DNA of 64,000 bases from Karstenula rhodostoma CBS 690.94 (taxonomy: Eukaryota; Ascomycota; Dothideomycetes; Pleosporales; Didymosphaeriaceae): positions 518,842 through 582,841 of the forward strand of contig MU001512.1 in the NCBI GenBank assembly GCA_010093485.1, in the 5' to 3' direction. Both the position numbers and the translations under genes were made by a program. The stretch's first letter is position 1. Each line of letters begins with the position of its first letter. Below the pieces are notes generated by a model. It made no database searches and was not told the origin of the DNA. It was given only the letters and a program-made list of their open reading frames with translations. This document shows positions 45,316 to 57,543 of this stretch, piece after piece.

Positions 45316-47130
45316 CGAATAGCGCCCCGGCGCCGCATGGACAAATGCCCGTTGAGCCCTTGGATAAAGACACGACTTCCTCGCCGCGCCCAAAACGAGT
45401 TCGCATTGCGCTCGCTTCCTCGCCTGGCTACCTCGCTCTCGCAGTCGACGCGTCGCTCCAAGTATTTTTGAAACAAGGTGCGCCAACAACGTATATCCAT
45501 CGCATAGCGCGTGTCGAGATCGTAACCTCCACACCGGTGGACGCATGCTGGTTGCTGTCATGGACGTGCTCTTGGTCTGTGTGGGGGGCGGATGGGATCT
45601 TCTCGCCTTACGAGAAGTTTGGGCCGGCTTTCGTCCCATGCTATATGATGCACGTTATATAGGAGGGAGATGGCCACAGGCGACAGGATTCACGCGGTAT
45701 ATGGGAGATGGTCAGTAGGATAGGAGGAGGCGATTACATTCTTCGTCACCTGATATAGGACGTACTATGGAGACTTTGACACACCTATAGGCAAACTCCA
45801 CCGTATGCCATAGGAGCACTTCGTACCTAGTACGGGACAACGACAACGTGGAACATGCTCTTGAAAGGAGACGCTCATGGTTGCGTCTGCTGAAGGGGGC
45901 GAGACGACACCCTAGTACCATTCTCTTGGTCTGTTCTCGGAACTGTGGCAGCTGTCCGTTTCACTACGTCAAGTCATGATGGCTTCACTCGCTCCCTCGA
46001 AACGTGCTCTCGAGGCCAGCGCAAGGTAGGTACGTTCTCTGCAACGACATATAGCAGTCAGTGCTCGACCTTGGGGCGAAAGGCGCCGCCTGGTGGGCAA
46101 GAAGAAAAGCCCGAACGCTCGCTAGCGCAGCGTAAGGCGCTTAGTGGATCGGCGGCTAATCGTGGACATAGTCCACGTGTCCGTAGAGACGAGTGTGTAC
46201 AACTCCGTGCATGAGTGCACTGGTCCTTCGTTTCCCGCATTGCATTGCATGTCCGTTAACTGTCATTTCGTAGTGGCATTAAGCGCCCGAGAGGGAAGGT
46301 AGCTGCTGTGCGCTGCGCCGTCGCTGTCCTATTGCTAACAAGGCTGAAAGGTACTCGGCGCCAGGATATGCTGGCCAGTGTATAACGCCCCAGTGACATG
46401 ACAATGCATGCGGCTGTGGCTAGCCGCTTTGGAGAGTGTGAGTACATGCAAATCGAGTCGTGAGGGGCCATGTACTGTGTATAGCAAGGATTGTTGGTGA
46501 TTCAGCACGATTTAGGCCTACTCGAGCGCTCGGAGACTGAGCGTTTGAGACATTGCTGCACTGCACAGGCATGCGTCAGCGGACCTTCACCGTCAGGTCG
46601 AGGACCGAGCTCGGGACCCATTCCTGAACATGACACTGGGTGTTGCTTGCCGAACAAGAAGAAAAGCGATATCTCTTTAGCCGCGCGAAGGGGAACTGTC
46701 GAGTGAAGGCAGCTTAAGATTAGTCCTAGGCAGGCTCGACATGTCCGCACGCGCCCCGGTGCCTGCATCATCAGGGTCCTGCGTTATTCGAGGCTGGATA
46801 CGAGCATGATTGCATACACGCACGTGGCGTATAGCAGCCGGCCTTACATGACGGGTCCGTGCTCCCTATTTTTATTGCGGTGGCATCGAGGGAAAGGAGA
46901 AGAGTCATCGTCCCGATGCAGAGGGTTTCTAGAAGCACGACGTTTTTCTGGCAAAAGCAGATTTGCAAATGCGAGCGGCTCGAGGAACGACGGTGCGGCG
47001 AAGACGCCCTTTTGGCGCAAAGCGGGCGACGTGGTCTCCGATGCCCTGGGGGATGAGCCGGCGAGCGCATGAATTACGCAGCAGGTGCCTCAGCAAAGGC
47101 TCCGCAGCAATGCCGGGCGTGGCGGTTGAA

Positions 47131-47195
47131 CGTGAGCGTGGTTGAGCGTGGTTGAGCGTGGTTGAGCGTGGTTGAGCGTGGTTGAGCGTGGTTGA
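47131..47195. repeat. Minisatellite, 10-bp unit GTTGAGCGTG
   Basis: Five perfect copies run from 47141 to 47190, with partial copies on both sides. Confidence 0.95.
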
Positions 47196-47425
47196 TGGCG
47201 CGCGCGAGGCGTGACGTGCACTGGCGATGGCGGAGCGCTGAGGAGGTCGTTACAGCAGCGGTTTCGGACGCACACGCCGGCGAGTGGCATTGGGCGGGCT
47301 GGCAGAAACAAAGCTTCGGCGTCGAGGCGCGTTTCAGGAGGCTGGCAGTGTGCAGGTGCAGGTGCAGGTACAGGGTGCGCAGGGTGCGGCGGCGGCCATG
47401 TTGCAGGGGCCTGTCGCGTCAGCTC

Positions 47426-47454
47426 TTAGCACCTTAGCACCTTAGCACCTTAGC
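47426..47454. repeat. Minisatellite, 8-bp unit TTAGCACC
   Basis: Three copies plus a partial fourth, about 300 bases before the phosducin-like start codon. Confidence 0.9.
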
Positions 47455-47593
47455 ATGGTCGCTGCGGGGGATCCTGGCCGCCTCACCCACGTCCCAGCCA
47501 GCAACGTCTCCCGCCTGTCCTGATCACCGCAGCCCCAACACGCAGTCCGCACGCACCGCCCAATTGCAGCCCTGAGACGCCGCCAAATACTGC

Positions 47594-47637
47594 AGTAGCC
47601 AGCAAGTAGCCAGCAAGTAGCCAGCAAGTAGCCAGGA
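47594..47637. repeat. Minisatellite, 11-bp unit AGTAGCCAGCA
   Basis: About four copies, the last one imperfect, within 170 bases of the phosducin-like start codon. Confidence 0.9.
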
Positions 47638-47762
47638 AGCCACCCCCTGCCCAAGACCGAGCCCGTCACTGCCCTCCGTACCCGTACACGTACACGTACA
47701 CACTCACCGTCGTCCTACCTACTTATAGAGCTGCCCGCCCCGCTGAGCCGCCCTTTTCCACT

Positions 47763-48726
47763 ATGACTTCATCTGCCGCCCAGCAAGAATACGACCAACT
47801 GTTCCGCGACAAAGACACAGACTCACGCCACCCCGAGGACAAAGACCACGACAGCGACCACGACGAGCCCACCGACGAAGAGCGCTACTACGAGCACGAC
47901 GACCCCGCCGAAGACACTGACGAAGAGCTTGGCCTCAACGACTCGTCCGCCATGCGTTCCAACAACTACGTGCTGCCCTCGATCCGCTCAGAGGCCAACA
48001 CCGGGCCCAAGGGCGTCATCGCCGATGCCGCTGCCTTCGAGAAGGCCAAGAAGCAGGCCCGTCGTTTCACCTGGAAGAAGAGCCAGCAGCCCACATCCTA
48101 CTCCGTCACCGCCTACCATGACGAGAAGCTGTCAGACGACGAAGATGAGGAGGACAGCTTCATGAAGCAGTGGCGCGAGGCACGCTTGCGCGAGCTACAG
48201 AACGCTGGCCAGCGCATACGGTCACGCACAACAAGCCCTGCCCGTCGGATATACGGCAACATGCCCGCTGTCGACGGCGAGGGCTTCCTTGAAGCCATTG
48301 AGAAGGTTGCCCGCGACACGGTGGTTGTGGTCTTCATCTACGACGACACAGTATGTTCAGCGGCCTCCCAGTCTCCAGCAAGCCACTAACCAAAACTAGT
48401 CTGAGATGTCTGCCATGGTCGAAGAGCAGATGCGTGAAGTAGCAAGACGCAACGACACCACTCGCTTCGTAAAGCTCCACTACGAGGATGCCGAGATGGA
48501 GATTGCCGGTGTACCCGCCGTCATTGCCTACAGGAACGCCGACAAGTTCGCCGGCCTGGTGCCGCTGATGGACGAGTTCCCCGAAGACTCTGAACTCACA
48601 GCCGTGAGCATAGAAACCATTTTCAGGCGGTTAGTTTTACCCTACTGCACCGTCGGTGGCACAGCAGAAAAGTGAAACAGAACTGTCAGCTGACGCAACA
48701 CCCGCAGGCATCGCATTCTAAATTAA
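47763..48726 (+). CDS. Phosducin-like protein (G-beta-gamma chaperone)
   Basis: Exons 47763-48350, 48400-48629 and 48708-48726 encode 278 aa. Without the last intron the frame runs to 48675. The spliced form ends ETIFRRHRILN, like other fungal members. The N-terminal 90 residues are very acidic (DEPTDEERYYEHDDPAED). GPKGVIADAAAFEKAKKQAR is the helical G-beta contact region. The thioredoxin-like domain (VARDTVVVVFIYDDT, RFVKLHYEDAEMEIAGVPAV, IAYRNADKFAGLVPLMDEF) follows. Phosducin-like protein 1 works with the CCT chaperonin to fold G-beta and join it to G-gamma. Its client, the G-beta subunit, is encoded in the same window. The promoter is crowded with minisatellites. Confidence 0.88.
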
Positions 48727-50323
48727 ACAATCGGCCCGCAACCACAGGAAGCTGTGCTTTCTCGGCCCGTCTGCACGCCCTTGTACTTTCTATTCGACTC
48801 TCCGCCATGCCATCGCACCTAGAGCGTGCGTCGCATCGGCTAGCGGTCCTGCTCGTCGGCTTCCGCGAGTAGAGTTAGGCCGCCGCACCGTGTTTCAGCT
48901 CGCATCGCTGGAATGTCCGGGCACTCCCGCAGCCATGCACGACTCCGGCTCCGCGAAACATGACCATGACCGTCACCTCCTCTCCCTCTTGTCTCGCTCT
49001 CACGTCCACATCCACAGCGGACTTGCAAGACGCAGGGACATATCTTTTTCCTTTTGTCATCTCTCTGTATCGATATACGGCATAGCCTGCGCACAGTCGC
49101 ACGCTAACGATTGCGATCATGCCCCGAAATCTGCTTCTGCGTCGGCGTTCCATCTAGACGGACTTCCTCTCGGGGGAACCTTTGATTGTCATTCCAGGCC
49201 GCACGGCAGGTTGGCGGTTTTCTTTTTGTTTGTTGGGTTGGCTTGGGCTGGCTTGGGCGGATGCTCTGTTCCGTTACGATTGAGCGAATCGAGCGGTCTG
49301 GATGCTAATGTGCATCTACATGCACGTATTACTTAATACCCTGATATGAAAATGTCCACGATGTTGCCGTTCGGTGGAACGGCAGACGAAACTGATAATC
49401 CGGGTCCCAATTGCTTTTGTGAACGTGATGTGAGGGCGTTCGTTTCTCGAATCTCTATCGGCGACCCGCGCCGCCACGATCGCTTCGTCCCACGAGACGT
49501 CGTCGTGGGCGCTTAAGGCGTCGATCATCCTGTATGCCGGTCGACGCCGTGCTTCCTTTCTGGAAGCCTGCTTCCTTCGTGCCCCGCACGTGAAACCTGA
49601 TAGTCGTAGCAAGCCCACACATGGCCCCACGCCCCACGCCCCCATCGTCTTCAGCAGCCGCGTCACGCTCACGCCCTGCCTGCCGTGCTGATGTCACCCC
49701 ACCCACGCCCATTCACGAGCGCTGCGCTGCGCTGTGCCGTGCCGTGCCGCCCACACACGATGGATGGATTCGATGGGGGAAATATCCACGACGCAGATCA
49801 GATCCGTTTCCACATCGCCATGGCCGCGCCTCCGCGTTTCAGCATCGTAGGGCCAAGCCTGCGAGATCAGCACGTGCGCTCGGTTTCTTCCGCTGTGCTC
49901 GCTGCACTCGACCGAGAGCGCGCAGGGAGGGGGAAAACACGTGTAGGAGGTTGAGTGATGATGGCGAGTGTTCGCGTCACGCGTGGGGGTTTTTTTTTTT
50001 CCTTTCTTTCTTGAAGTGCCGGCTGGTGGTGTGTACGTAGCGTATGTTTTCATTTCATTTCATTTCACATTGATCATTCAGATAGCTGGGAGGGCATGTA
50101 CTGTACTGTACTACTGTACATAGGTAGACGTCAGGCCCCCCACCCCCATCCCCATCTATATCTGTGTACGTGGTGAGATGAGATCCGATACGCTTCCGCA
50201 GCGTTTGTGTTTCGTTTGCGCGCTCGGAGTTCGGGCGGACACGTGGCGGGGGGGTAGGTAAGCTGCATTGCAGTTCAGTTCAGTTCAGTTCAGTTCATGC
50301 GTGCTTGGGAAGGTGTGCGTATA
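48727..50323. other. Intergenic, simple repeats only
   Basis: About 1.6 kb upstream of the MITE with no recognisable gene. It contains a T tract (about 49990-50000), a TTTCA repeat (50048-50067), ACTGT repeats near 50100, and a CAGTT pentamer repeat (50271-50297). Confidence 0.45.
50271..50297. repeat. (CAGTT)5 pentanucleotide repeat
   Basis: Five direct copies of CAGTT lie about 25 bases before the left end of the MITE. Confidence 0.85.
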
Positions 50324-50576
50324 CTGTGGTTGCAGCCATATGTTTTCCCAGTGGGTCCCGGAGTCCCCACCCCGTACAGAAACCTCTAGAACTATACAAA
50401 GTATTAATTAATATAATAAAGTACCTAGATTTAGTAGCTAATCGCTATTAATAGAAGTACCTTAGTATATTTATATATTTTACAGATGACAAATTAAGAC
50501 TTTTACCGCTAAGAAATCGCCAAAAACACCCTCTCCGGCGGACCCACTGGGAAAACATATGGCTGCAACCACAGTA
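50322..50576. mobile_element. MITE with 35-bp perfect terminal inverted repeats and TA target duplication
   Basis: The left end 50324-50358 begins CTGTGGTTGCAGCCATATG, and the right end 50540-50574 is its exact reverse complement over 35 bases. TA lies directly outside each end (50322-50323 and 50575-50576), the target duplication of Tc1/mariner-type elements. The interior is about 180 bases, with a very AT-rich core (about 50393-50515) in an otherwise GC-rich region, and has no coding capacity. This is a non-autonomous miniature element. Perfect ends suggest recent movement. No matching transposase is in the window. Confidence 0.88.
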
Positions 50577-52678
50577 TGCGCGAGCGGCTGGCTGGCTGGG
50601 GAGGGAAGGTAGTGAGATGGTGGTGCGGATGGGTAGGTCATTGGATGGGGGGTGGTGAGACGGGAACTTTCACGAAACGTGGGCGGTTGGGGCTAGGGCG
50701 ATGGCGGCGCAGACGCGGGGCCAGAGGATCGATCTGCATCTGGGTTCGGTTCCGGTGAAGTGTTTGTTGGTGAGGCGAGGCGTCTTCTGTTCTGATCTGA
50801 TCTGTAACGGGCGGACGTCTGGTGCAGCGGGGAAGTCGTTTGGTGCGACGAGGGATATGATATGCTTGGGGCAGCTTCACGCTGGGCGTCCCGTCTGCCT
50901 ATCGGCCGCGTACGGCGGGTAGATGATTATGAATGTTTATTGTTTGATGCGTTCGGGAGTCTTCTATGCCGTTTGTTGAATCTGCCTGTCGCTGGCTTGG
51001 GGTTAGTTATAATCGACAGAGCGAAGGCGGTGCATACTGTTGAATGTAGGCAGGAACCAGATGGGTGAAAGCTATCCGCCTATGGAGAACACATACTTGT
51101 GCTCAACATGCTAACACATACCTCATCCAGCGGTGAGGTGTTCCTGGTCCAACGATCGGTCCAGGCAGGACCGGCGGTGAGTAGTTTCAGTAAGACAATT
51201 GTTTGAACACGACATGGTCGTGAGCATGATCAATCTTGCCTGGGGCCTCAGGCAGCGCATCAGTAGCCATTGCGCTGCATGCTGCTTATGTGGTTTCCTA
51301 CAGGTATTCCAAATGTCCACTCTCTGGAGTTGATAATAGGTTGGAGCATGATGAGACCTGGCACCCGAGGATGCAGGCAAATTTCGGTTGACGCTCGTCG
51401 CTTCCCGAAAGTTGAGGACCGCACTTCACGTGACCGAGAACCGACCTCGGATCAAGCCTTTCAGGACGTCGACTTGATACTACACCACAACAAAACCTCA
51501 TCAGAACTTCCTCCATAATGGAGCTCGCTTGCTCTTACGGGCTTCAGCTCTGTCACGAAGGCTTACGATACTGCGGAATCTACGTTTGAAAGCTGAAAGG
51601 CGAGCGGGTTGCTCCACTTGTGGATCTACTACCAAACGCGAACGAACGATTCCGTGGCACCTACTCAGATAGCATGTGTCCGGCCACATCAATCGCCGGA
51701 GTAGCGAAGGCTACGTCGGCTCGCACCAGCCGGTTGTGCAGATGTCCCTCCACAAGATCTACCTAAATGCCTTTGTAATATTCATCGTCTTACTGGACTA
51801 GACTGATGGTATGCGTTAACTGCTAGCGAGAGGTGCGAGTGGATGCTACCAGGTATGTACCAAATCTTGCCTGTGGAGTATGCATTCCACTTGACAGTTT
51901 GACAGTTTGACAGCTTGGCGACGCGTTGACAAGCGTTAAGCCTACGAACCCTTCCTCCGAGATGGCAATATCAACGGTGGTGAGTTGAGCCACTACATGA
52001 TATGCATATAGAGGCATATCATTACAGCCAGTGCAGGGTAAATTCGGACATCGTTACAATAGACGTTACCCAAGAGCGTCCGAGTTGGCCTGCGCTCACT
52101 GATCGTCAACAATCGGCCTTGGTGTCCAAACGGCTGTCAAATGCTGCGTATTGGCTGACCAACTACCATCACCGCATGGGTCATTGGCTCCCTGATGCTC
52201 ATCTTTAGGGCACTCTAGTAGGGGTGTACCACTAACGGTGTGTTTCCTAGTTGTGATTCTCGGTCCATACTGCGATCCATCACTGAACTAACTCTTCGAC
52301 CGTGTCGTAGAAGAGCGAAGATAGACACTCAACCATTTATGGGTATCCTGATACTGGGGTGTCACAAGAGGACATGTCAGCTTGCAGTAATATACGATCG
52401 ATTAATAGACGTTTCAGTAAGTTCACTATGCCCGTAAACGCGTCAGTGACTATGCAGTGGGTTGTACACGTGATGTGGTGATACCTGAAGCTTGCGATGG
52501 CCATTGTCACCCAGATGGCTCGTATTGGCCGACTCCACACAGTCTCAACCATTTATGCAGGTTAGTCATCGTGCCTCTATAAGTAGCTGACACCGTAATT
52601 GTATAATCTCGACGCATCACCTGCTTCTCTCTTGATAGTCGAGCTATTCTCTCTAATCTCCCACTGGGCTGTACAGGC
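50577..52678. other. Intergenic, nothing recognised
   Basis: About 2.1 kb between the MITE and the giant secreted-protein locus. Only short frames. A TTTGACAG-type triple repeat lies at about 51893-51913. Confidence 0.45.
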
Positions 52679-55600
52679 ATGGAGACCTGTGCTGGCCCAT
52701 CGTGGGCGTTGGCACCCCATGGCTTCCGCTTCCACTATCGCAACACGAAGCTTTACACCTGCCTCCTCGTGTTCCTTAATTTTACCAACTTCACCTTCGC
52801 CGCGGATGCAACCGTTCACCCAAGGGACTGGCACCGAATCCATGGCTTTCGGTCTGCCAAAGCCAAACGCGACACTACAGAGTGCGACCACGACACTGAC
52901 GACATGTGCTTCAATACCATTGACATGGAGCATGAAAGGTAGATTCGGATTCAGATTCGTTTGATGCCCATGGCAACGAACTTCTTGCGTAGGTCTAATC
53001 AACATATTTCCACATGCTCACACTAATCAGGCGCAGGCACGAGCACCAAATAGCTATCGGCATCGCGCAAGACCTGTTCTACGAGCTGAACGAAGAAAAC
53101 TGGGAGATCGCGAGGCCTTACGATTTGCTCTTGGGATGGAGCCAGGACCCCAACAATTATGAACGATTCCATTCCGAAAAGAAGTTGCGTCCCGATCTCA
53201 CCATCATCTCTTATCTTCCGGAGAGCCTCATCGGATGGAAAGGCATGCACTGTGATGTGAAGTACGAGGACGGATGCCGCAATATGCCCACTCAGGATTA
53301 TATCCTGGCTCATCTCCCACTGGAGCGGCACCGCGCTCGCCAACTCAAGTTCTCTTTGATCGCGATCCAGGTGCAATCATACAAGAGTTCCTGGGTGCGA
53401 TGGTTGGCGAGGTTTCCTCTGTCGGCGAAGTGTTATCCGATGCTGCTATCAGCGTAGGCGAGGCGATGCCCTTGGAAGCGGCCGAAGCGGCCGAAGCAGG
53501 TTTTCCTGCAGCTGTAGAAGCTCAGGAAGCTGCCTTGGTCAACGAGATGACTAACATTGCCACTGGATCCGATTCATGGGCAGCCAATCCCTTCAGCCAA
53601 GTTGGGAAAGTTCTAGGCGAAGGTTCTAAGATTCAACGTCTCACGAACAGCATAGCCGACTCTGTTTTGGAATTAACGACGGACTCAGCGGCGCAACTTG
53701 CCGAACCGGCTACTGCACTAGATGGTACTGCAGTCGATACTACTCAGGCTGCAGAAGAACTAGCGCAGGATATCATCGACACTGTAGAAGCCGAGCTCGA
53801 TCCAACCACATTGACCCCTCCAGGGTCTGAGTGGGACGATATCTCGGCTACAACTTCTTCAGATTTAGAGTCCATTCCTGAACTATTAGATTTTGAAGAG
53901 CTGGCAGACCTGCCCCTCGACTCCCCTCAACGGATTGCCTTGGAGAGCAGATTTTATCAGCAAGTAGCTGCGACACTTCTCCAAGTTCGACGTGGAACAC
54001 TCAACGGAGTCGATTTGGTGGAGGCCGTGGGCATCAACACATTGAGTGAGATGCTTAATTCATTCTTCTTTGACCACCTGGCATCCATGGCACGCATCAT
54101 CGACACACTTCGAGGCCTTCATTTGACAGAATTGCCAACCGAAAACGAACCCCAAATCCCTAATGTGGATGGGGCCTGGGATACCCACGACGAGGATAGA
54201 CCCCCTCATCCAGACGAGCATGCTCCCCACCAGGGATCTTCTCCTAACCATCCCGAGGTACCTTCTCATACCTTTGAAGAAGATCCTGGCAATACCCACC
54301 AAGAGCATAGCCCCCGTCATCCAGACGAGCAAAATGTACCCGAGCCACGAATTCACCCCTATTCATCAAATTTTGCTGTACATCCAGATGTATTTCGTGT
54401 TCATCCGAGTCGTGACAGATTCGAGAACCAAGTAAGGCGGATGGCAAGAAATCTTTATGGTTCAGAGAGGTATGCCAATGAGGTATTTGTGTGGCATGGT
54501 CGTGAATTCTATATGGACTATTGGATTTGCTACGATATCCGTAATATCCTTGGAGAATCCGGCCCACTCTACAAACTCGGAGCACATGAGCGAACCGAAG
54601 CTGAAGGTCCTTTCTCTGAAAGCACTATACGGTTTTTTTTTCGAACAATTTTGGCGAGTCGTCTCCATGATGCAAACAGAACGCTATGCATTGGTTGTTC
54701 GCTCGAATTTCTGGCGTTTCGACCTAGAAGATCATACCAAAAACTTGATACTAAGAGAGTGCGTACCAGATTATAGATCAGTTTTATTCAACCAACACCT
54801 CCGCGAATGGAATCTTAGGGAAATAGAAAAAATGCTGTACTGGCAGCTACCTGGTGAAAACCTGCCGGCTTTGCCAGAAGAAGTAGGACATTCTGAACCT
54901 AGTCGGCTCCAAATACTACTATTCAGGCTATGGATGAAAATCGGAAGAGTTTTGAGGCTACCTATCCCAGAAAAACCACTTCCAGACTTTCAACCAGAAC
55001 GACCCACGCGCCCAAACCCACCCAAGCGTCCAAAACCACCCAATTATCTAAAAGAAACTAGGCCTCCATTCGTCCCCCCGTTTCGCGACCAGTATGGACG
55101 CCTACCTAAGCATCTAGATATAGATGTGCGCAGGAGAGCGGAAACCCTACAGGAGTATATAAGGAGTAGTCCGAGTATCCGTCTGTGGTCGATTGGTGGT
55201 ATCTTCCGCGAAGGTCAGTATGGGCCAGATACGCAACTAAGCGCCACGGGCTTCGTCAATTCACCAAGTGAAAAACTTTCTTGGCAACAACTCGGCCAAT
55301 CACAATACAAAGCCCACACCCGTGCCACCAACACGAGTCTACCCAATCGACTCCATCTTGGATCTTCGTTGAAGGGGGGAGAGCTGAGCGCAGGTCTACT
55401 CACGAAGATGGCCCTGAAGCATGAGCAAGTTGTAGGAGTGTTTGCTCGCATGGAATCATTTGCATTGGAAGATCTTATGCAGGCTCCTGCAGACGAAACA
55501 AGTCTGTATCATCAGGTCCAAATCAATTCGACAAGCTTCTTTGTCACCGATGCTGCTCAAGCAGTAGCTGACCAGATTCAATCTGGTGATCACGGTCTGA

Positions 55601-57543
55601 CCGGAGACCAAGTTGTTCGTTCTACCATGGAATTCCTACTTGTTGCGCGACATGACTCTCAGGAGCTTTCAAAGAAATCTGATGGTTCTCCGGATTACTT
55701 AGGCTCAAGGATCGCAAGACGACTACGACACGTAGACGGAACGCCGATGGGTTCACTGGAAGCGCGCCGTTTCTTTATCCAACACAGCTCGACAATCAAC
55801 TATCACCGGAAGAAGCTGAAGGAGGACGAGTCTTTCTTCGAAGACACGCATGTGGAACTACCACAAGCAACATCGATGAGAACAAACTTCTTGGTTGTTC
55901 CTGGCCCTGGGGAAACCTCCTGGCTCAACATTTTGGGTGGTGTGGATCTCGTAGGCGTCCGTTCTACGCAGTCTTATGATAAAGGAACTACGGAGCTCCA
56001 GATACGAGCTAGCAGCCCATTGGTACCCCATCCAAGTCAGAATAGAAAGCGTAGCAGTGGCGAACCAGAACGCCCCGTGGCGGATTCTCTGATTGTTCAC
56101 CACCCCGCAGCTATGAGAGGCATGACCCACGCACGCTTCTTAGGTGGCACAAATTGGACCGGGAACCAATCCGCCCCTCCTAGGATCATGACATAGGGAG
56201 ACATCTATCGCGTCCAGCTCCGTAAGGAGTACTTCCGCAATGAGATCAAAACCACAGGCGAATGCAGCATCGACGAATATACAGGCGATCATACCAAGAA
56301 CCTAAAAAATTGTCATGGCTTTCTCAATGACGCTGTCGATCCTGTGGTAAGAAAATTGGGTTACTCTATAAGGGAAATGGAGAATGAGCAAGACTGGGAA
56401 CCCCACGGCACGGCTCCCTTCGTCTATTATCTTACGGAGCAATTCTTCTCGTACAAGACCATCAAACGAACGACCCACCTCTGGTCACAGCACCGTAGCA
56501 TCGAAGAGAAGATGTTTGGGCGACTAAAGAATTCTCTCGTAGCGAAAGCATGGGCGGACGAAAGTTGTTTTGTTAAATGCAGTCCCAAGAGTCCACATGG
56601 ACACCACAAACGGGAAGAACTCTTTTCTCTGGAAGATGACGTTTGTCGCGCAGTGTGTCACGACAAGACAGAGCAACGGGCTGAGGGTCTCTACGGTCTG
56701 GACCACGTGAAGAATCTTGGGGCTGAAAGTCCGCCATGGAACCTGAACAAGTCGAATATCCTCAAAGTCTCACATGCTGCCTATATGGAACACGGTGCAG
56801 GAGCCATGCTTCCCGGCTCTGTAAACCTCAATCCTTTCGATGTTGTCTACGAAAATATCGCTCCTCCGCTTCCTGTCTGTCGAAGTGAGCTCAGCACCGT
56901 CTCGGGTTCCAATGTATATCACAAAGGATCTGCCACGTACCCATGCAGTTGCGGCGACAAATATGGCAACGAAACCCTGGCATTCATGCAAGCAGCACCG
57001 TCAGGCTGGCGGGGTCAAGGCAACAAGCAAGAGAATCGCATACTCGAGACTTGCCTCAAAGATAAGAGATTGAAGAGCCTTGCACAGTCCGCCCCAGCTG
57101 CTTACTTGAGCAACATGTGTCAGATAGTGTATGGTGCCGTCTCACCTTCGGGTGTAGGATCTTACATGGAGCTCAAAAACAAAGGCCACTACAAAGAGAA
57201 CAGAAACATGTGCACGTATGTTATGAACTTCGTCGAAGATAATAAGCACAAGGGCGACCGCTACCTTGATGATGGGGTGTGCAAGATCTGGTATTCTCAG
57301 GCCGTGGACAGACACCGCAATTTTGATATCAGCGCTGGCCTCATAGTCCTTTTTTGGTGGTCTGCATTCCTCACTGACAAGCACAAGGTGGATTTCAGCG
57401 ATATCAACCACGAGCTGAACCATGGCGCATGCAAAGGATATAAGGACTGGTGGAAGCATTCGTGCAAGAAGGGTAAGAATTGGGAGTCTCCTGAATGCGG
57501 AATGCCTTGTCCTGGCTACGGTTACGGGAAGTGTTTGACATGA
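52679..57543 (+). pseudogene. Very large secreted protein of unknown family, broken three times
   Basis: Exon 1 (52679-52938) has a hydrophobic signal (TCLLVFLNFTNFTFA); a GT-AG intron (52939-53030) follows. The rest is nearly one continuous coding region to 57543, about 1,590 codons. An N-terminal Cys/acid region is followed by NEENWEIARPYDLLLGWSQ and SLIGWKGMHCDVKYEDGC. An Ala/Glu-rich stretch, a His/Pro/Asp-rich linker (about 54170-54370), a Pro-rich linker (about 54980-55070), a long middle region and a Cys-rich C-terminus (ECGMPCPGYGYGKC) follow. The frame changes near 53340-53400, changes again at a T9 run (54633-54641), and meets TAG at 56194-56196, after which the same frame continues. 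I do not recognise a domain. It could be a real pseudogene or, in part, sequencing error. Confidence 0.65.

Larger units (their letters stand above)
44444..47762. other. 3.3-kb gene-poor stretch with minisatellites
   Basis: No recognisable gene. Short frames near 45.2-45.6 kb come from a CTGCCG repeat. The last 600 bases before the phosducin-like gene hold three unrelated minisatellites and a CGTACA repeat (about 47682-47701). Confidence 0.5.

Noticed and set aside
45028..45639. Minus-strand frame with an Ala run
   Set aside because: The Ala run is a CTGCCG repeat read in frame; the rest lacks any family pattern.
47131..47637. Possible CRISPR-like array
   Set aside because: Units are head-to-tail without spacers and the organism is a fungus; these are minisatellites.
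53274..56196. Two or three separate genes in the giant locus
   Set aside because: The later frames lack credible starts, and each continues where the previous one breaks; one damaged gene explains them better.
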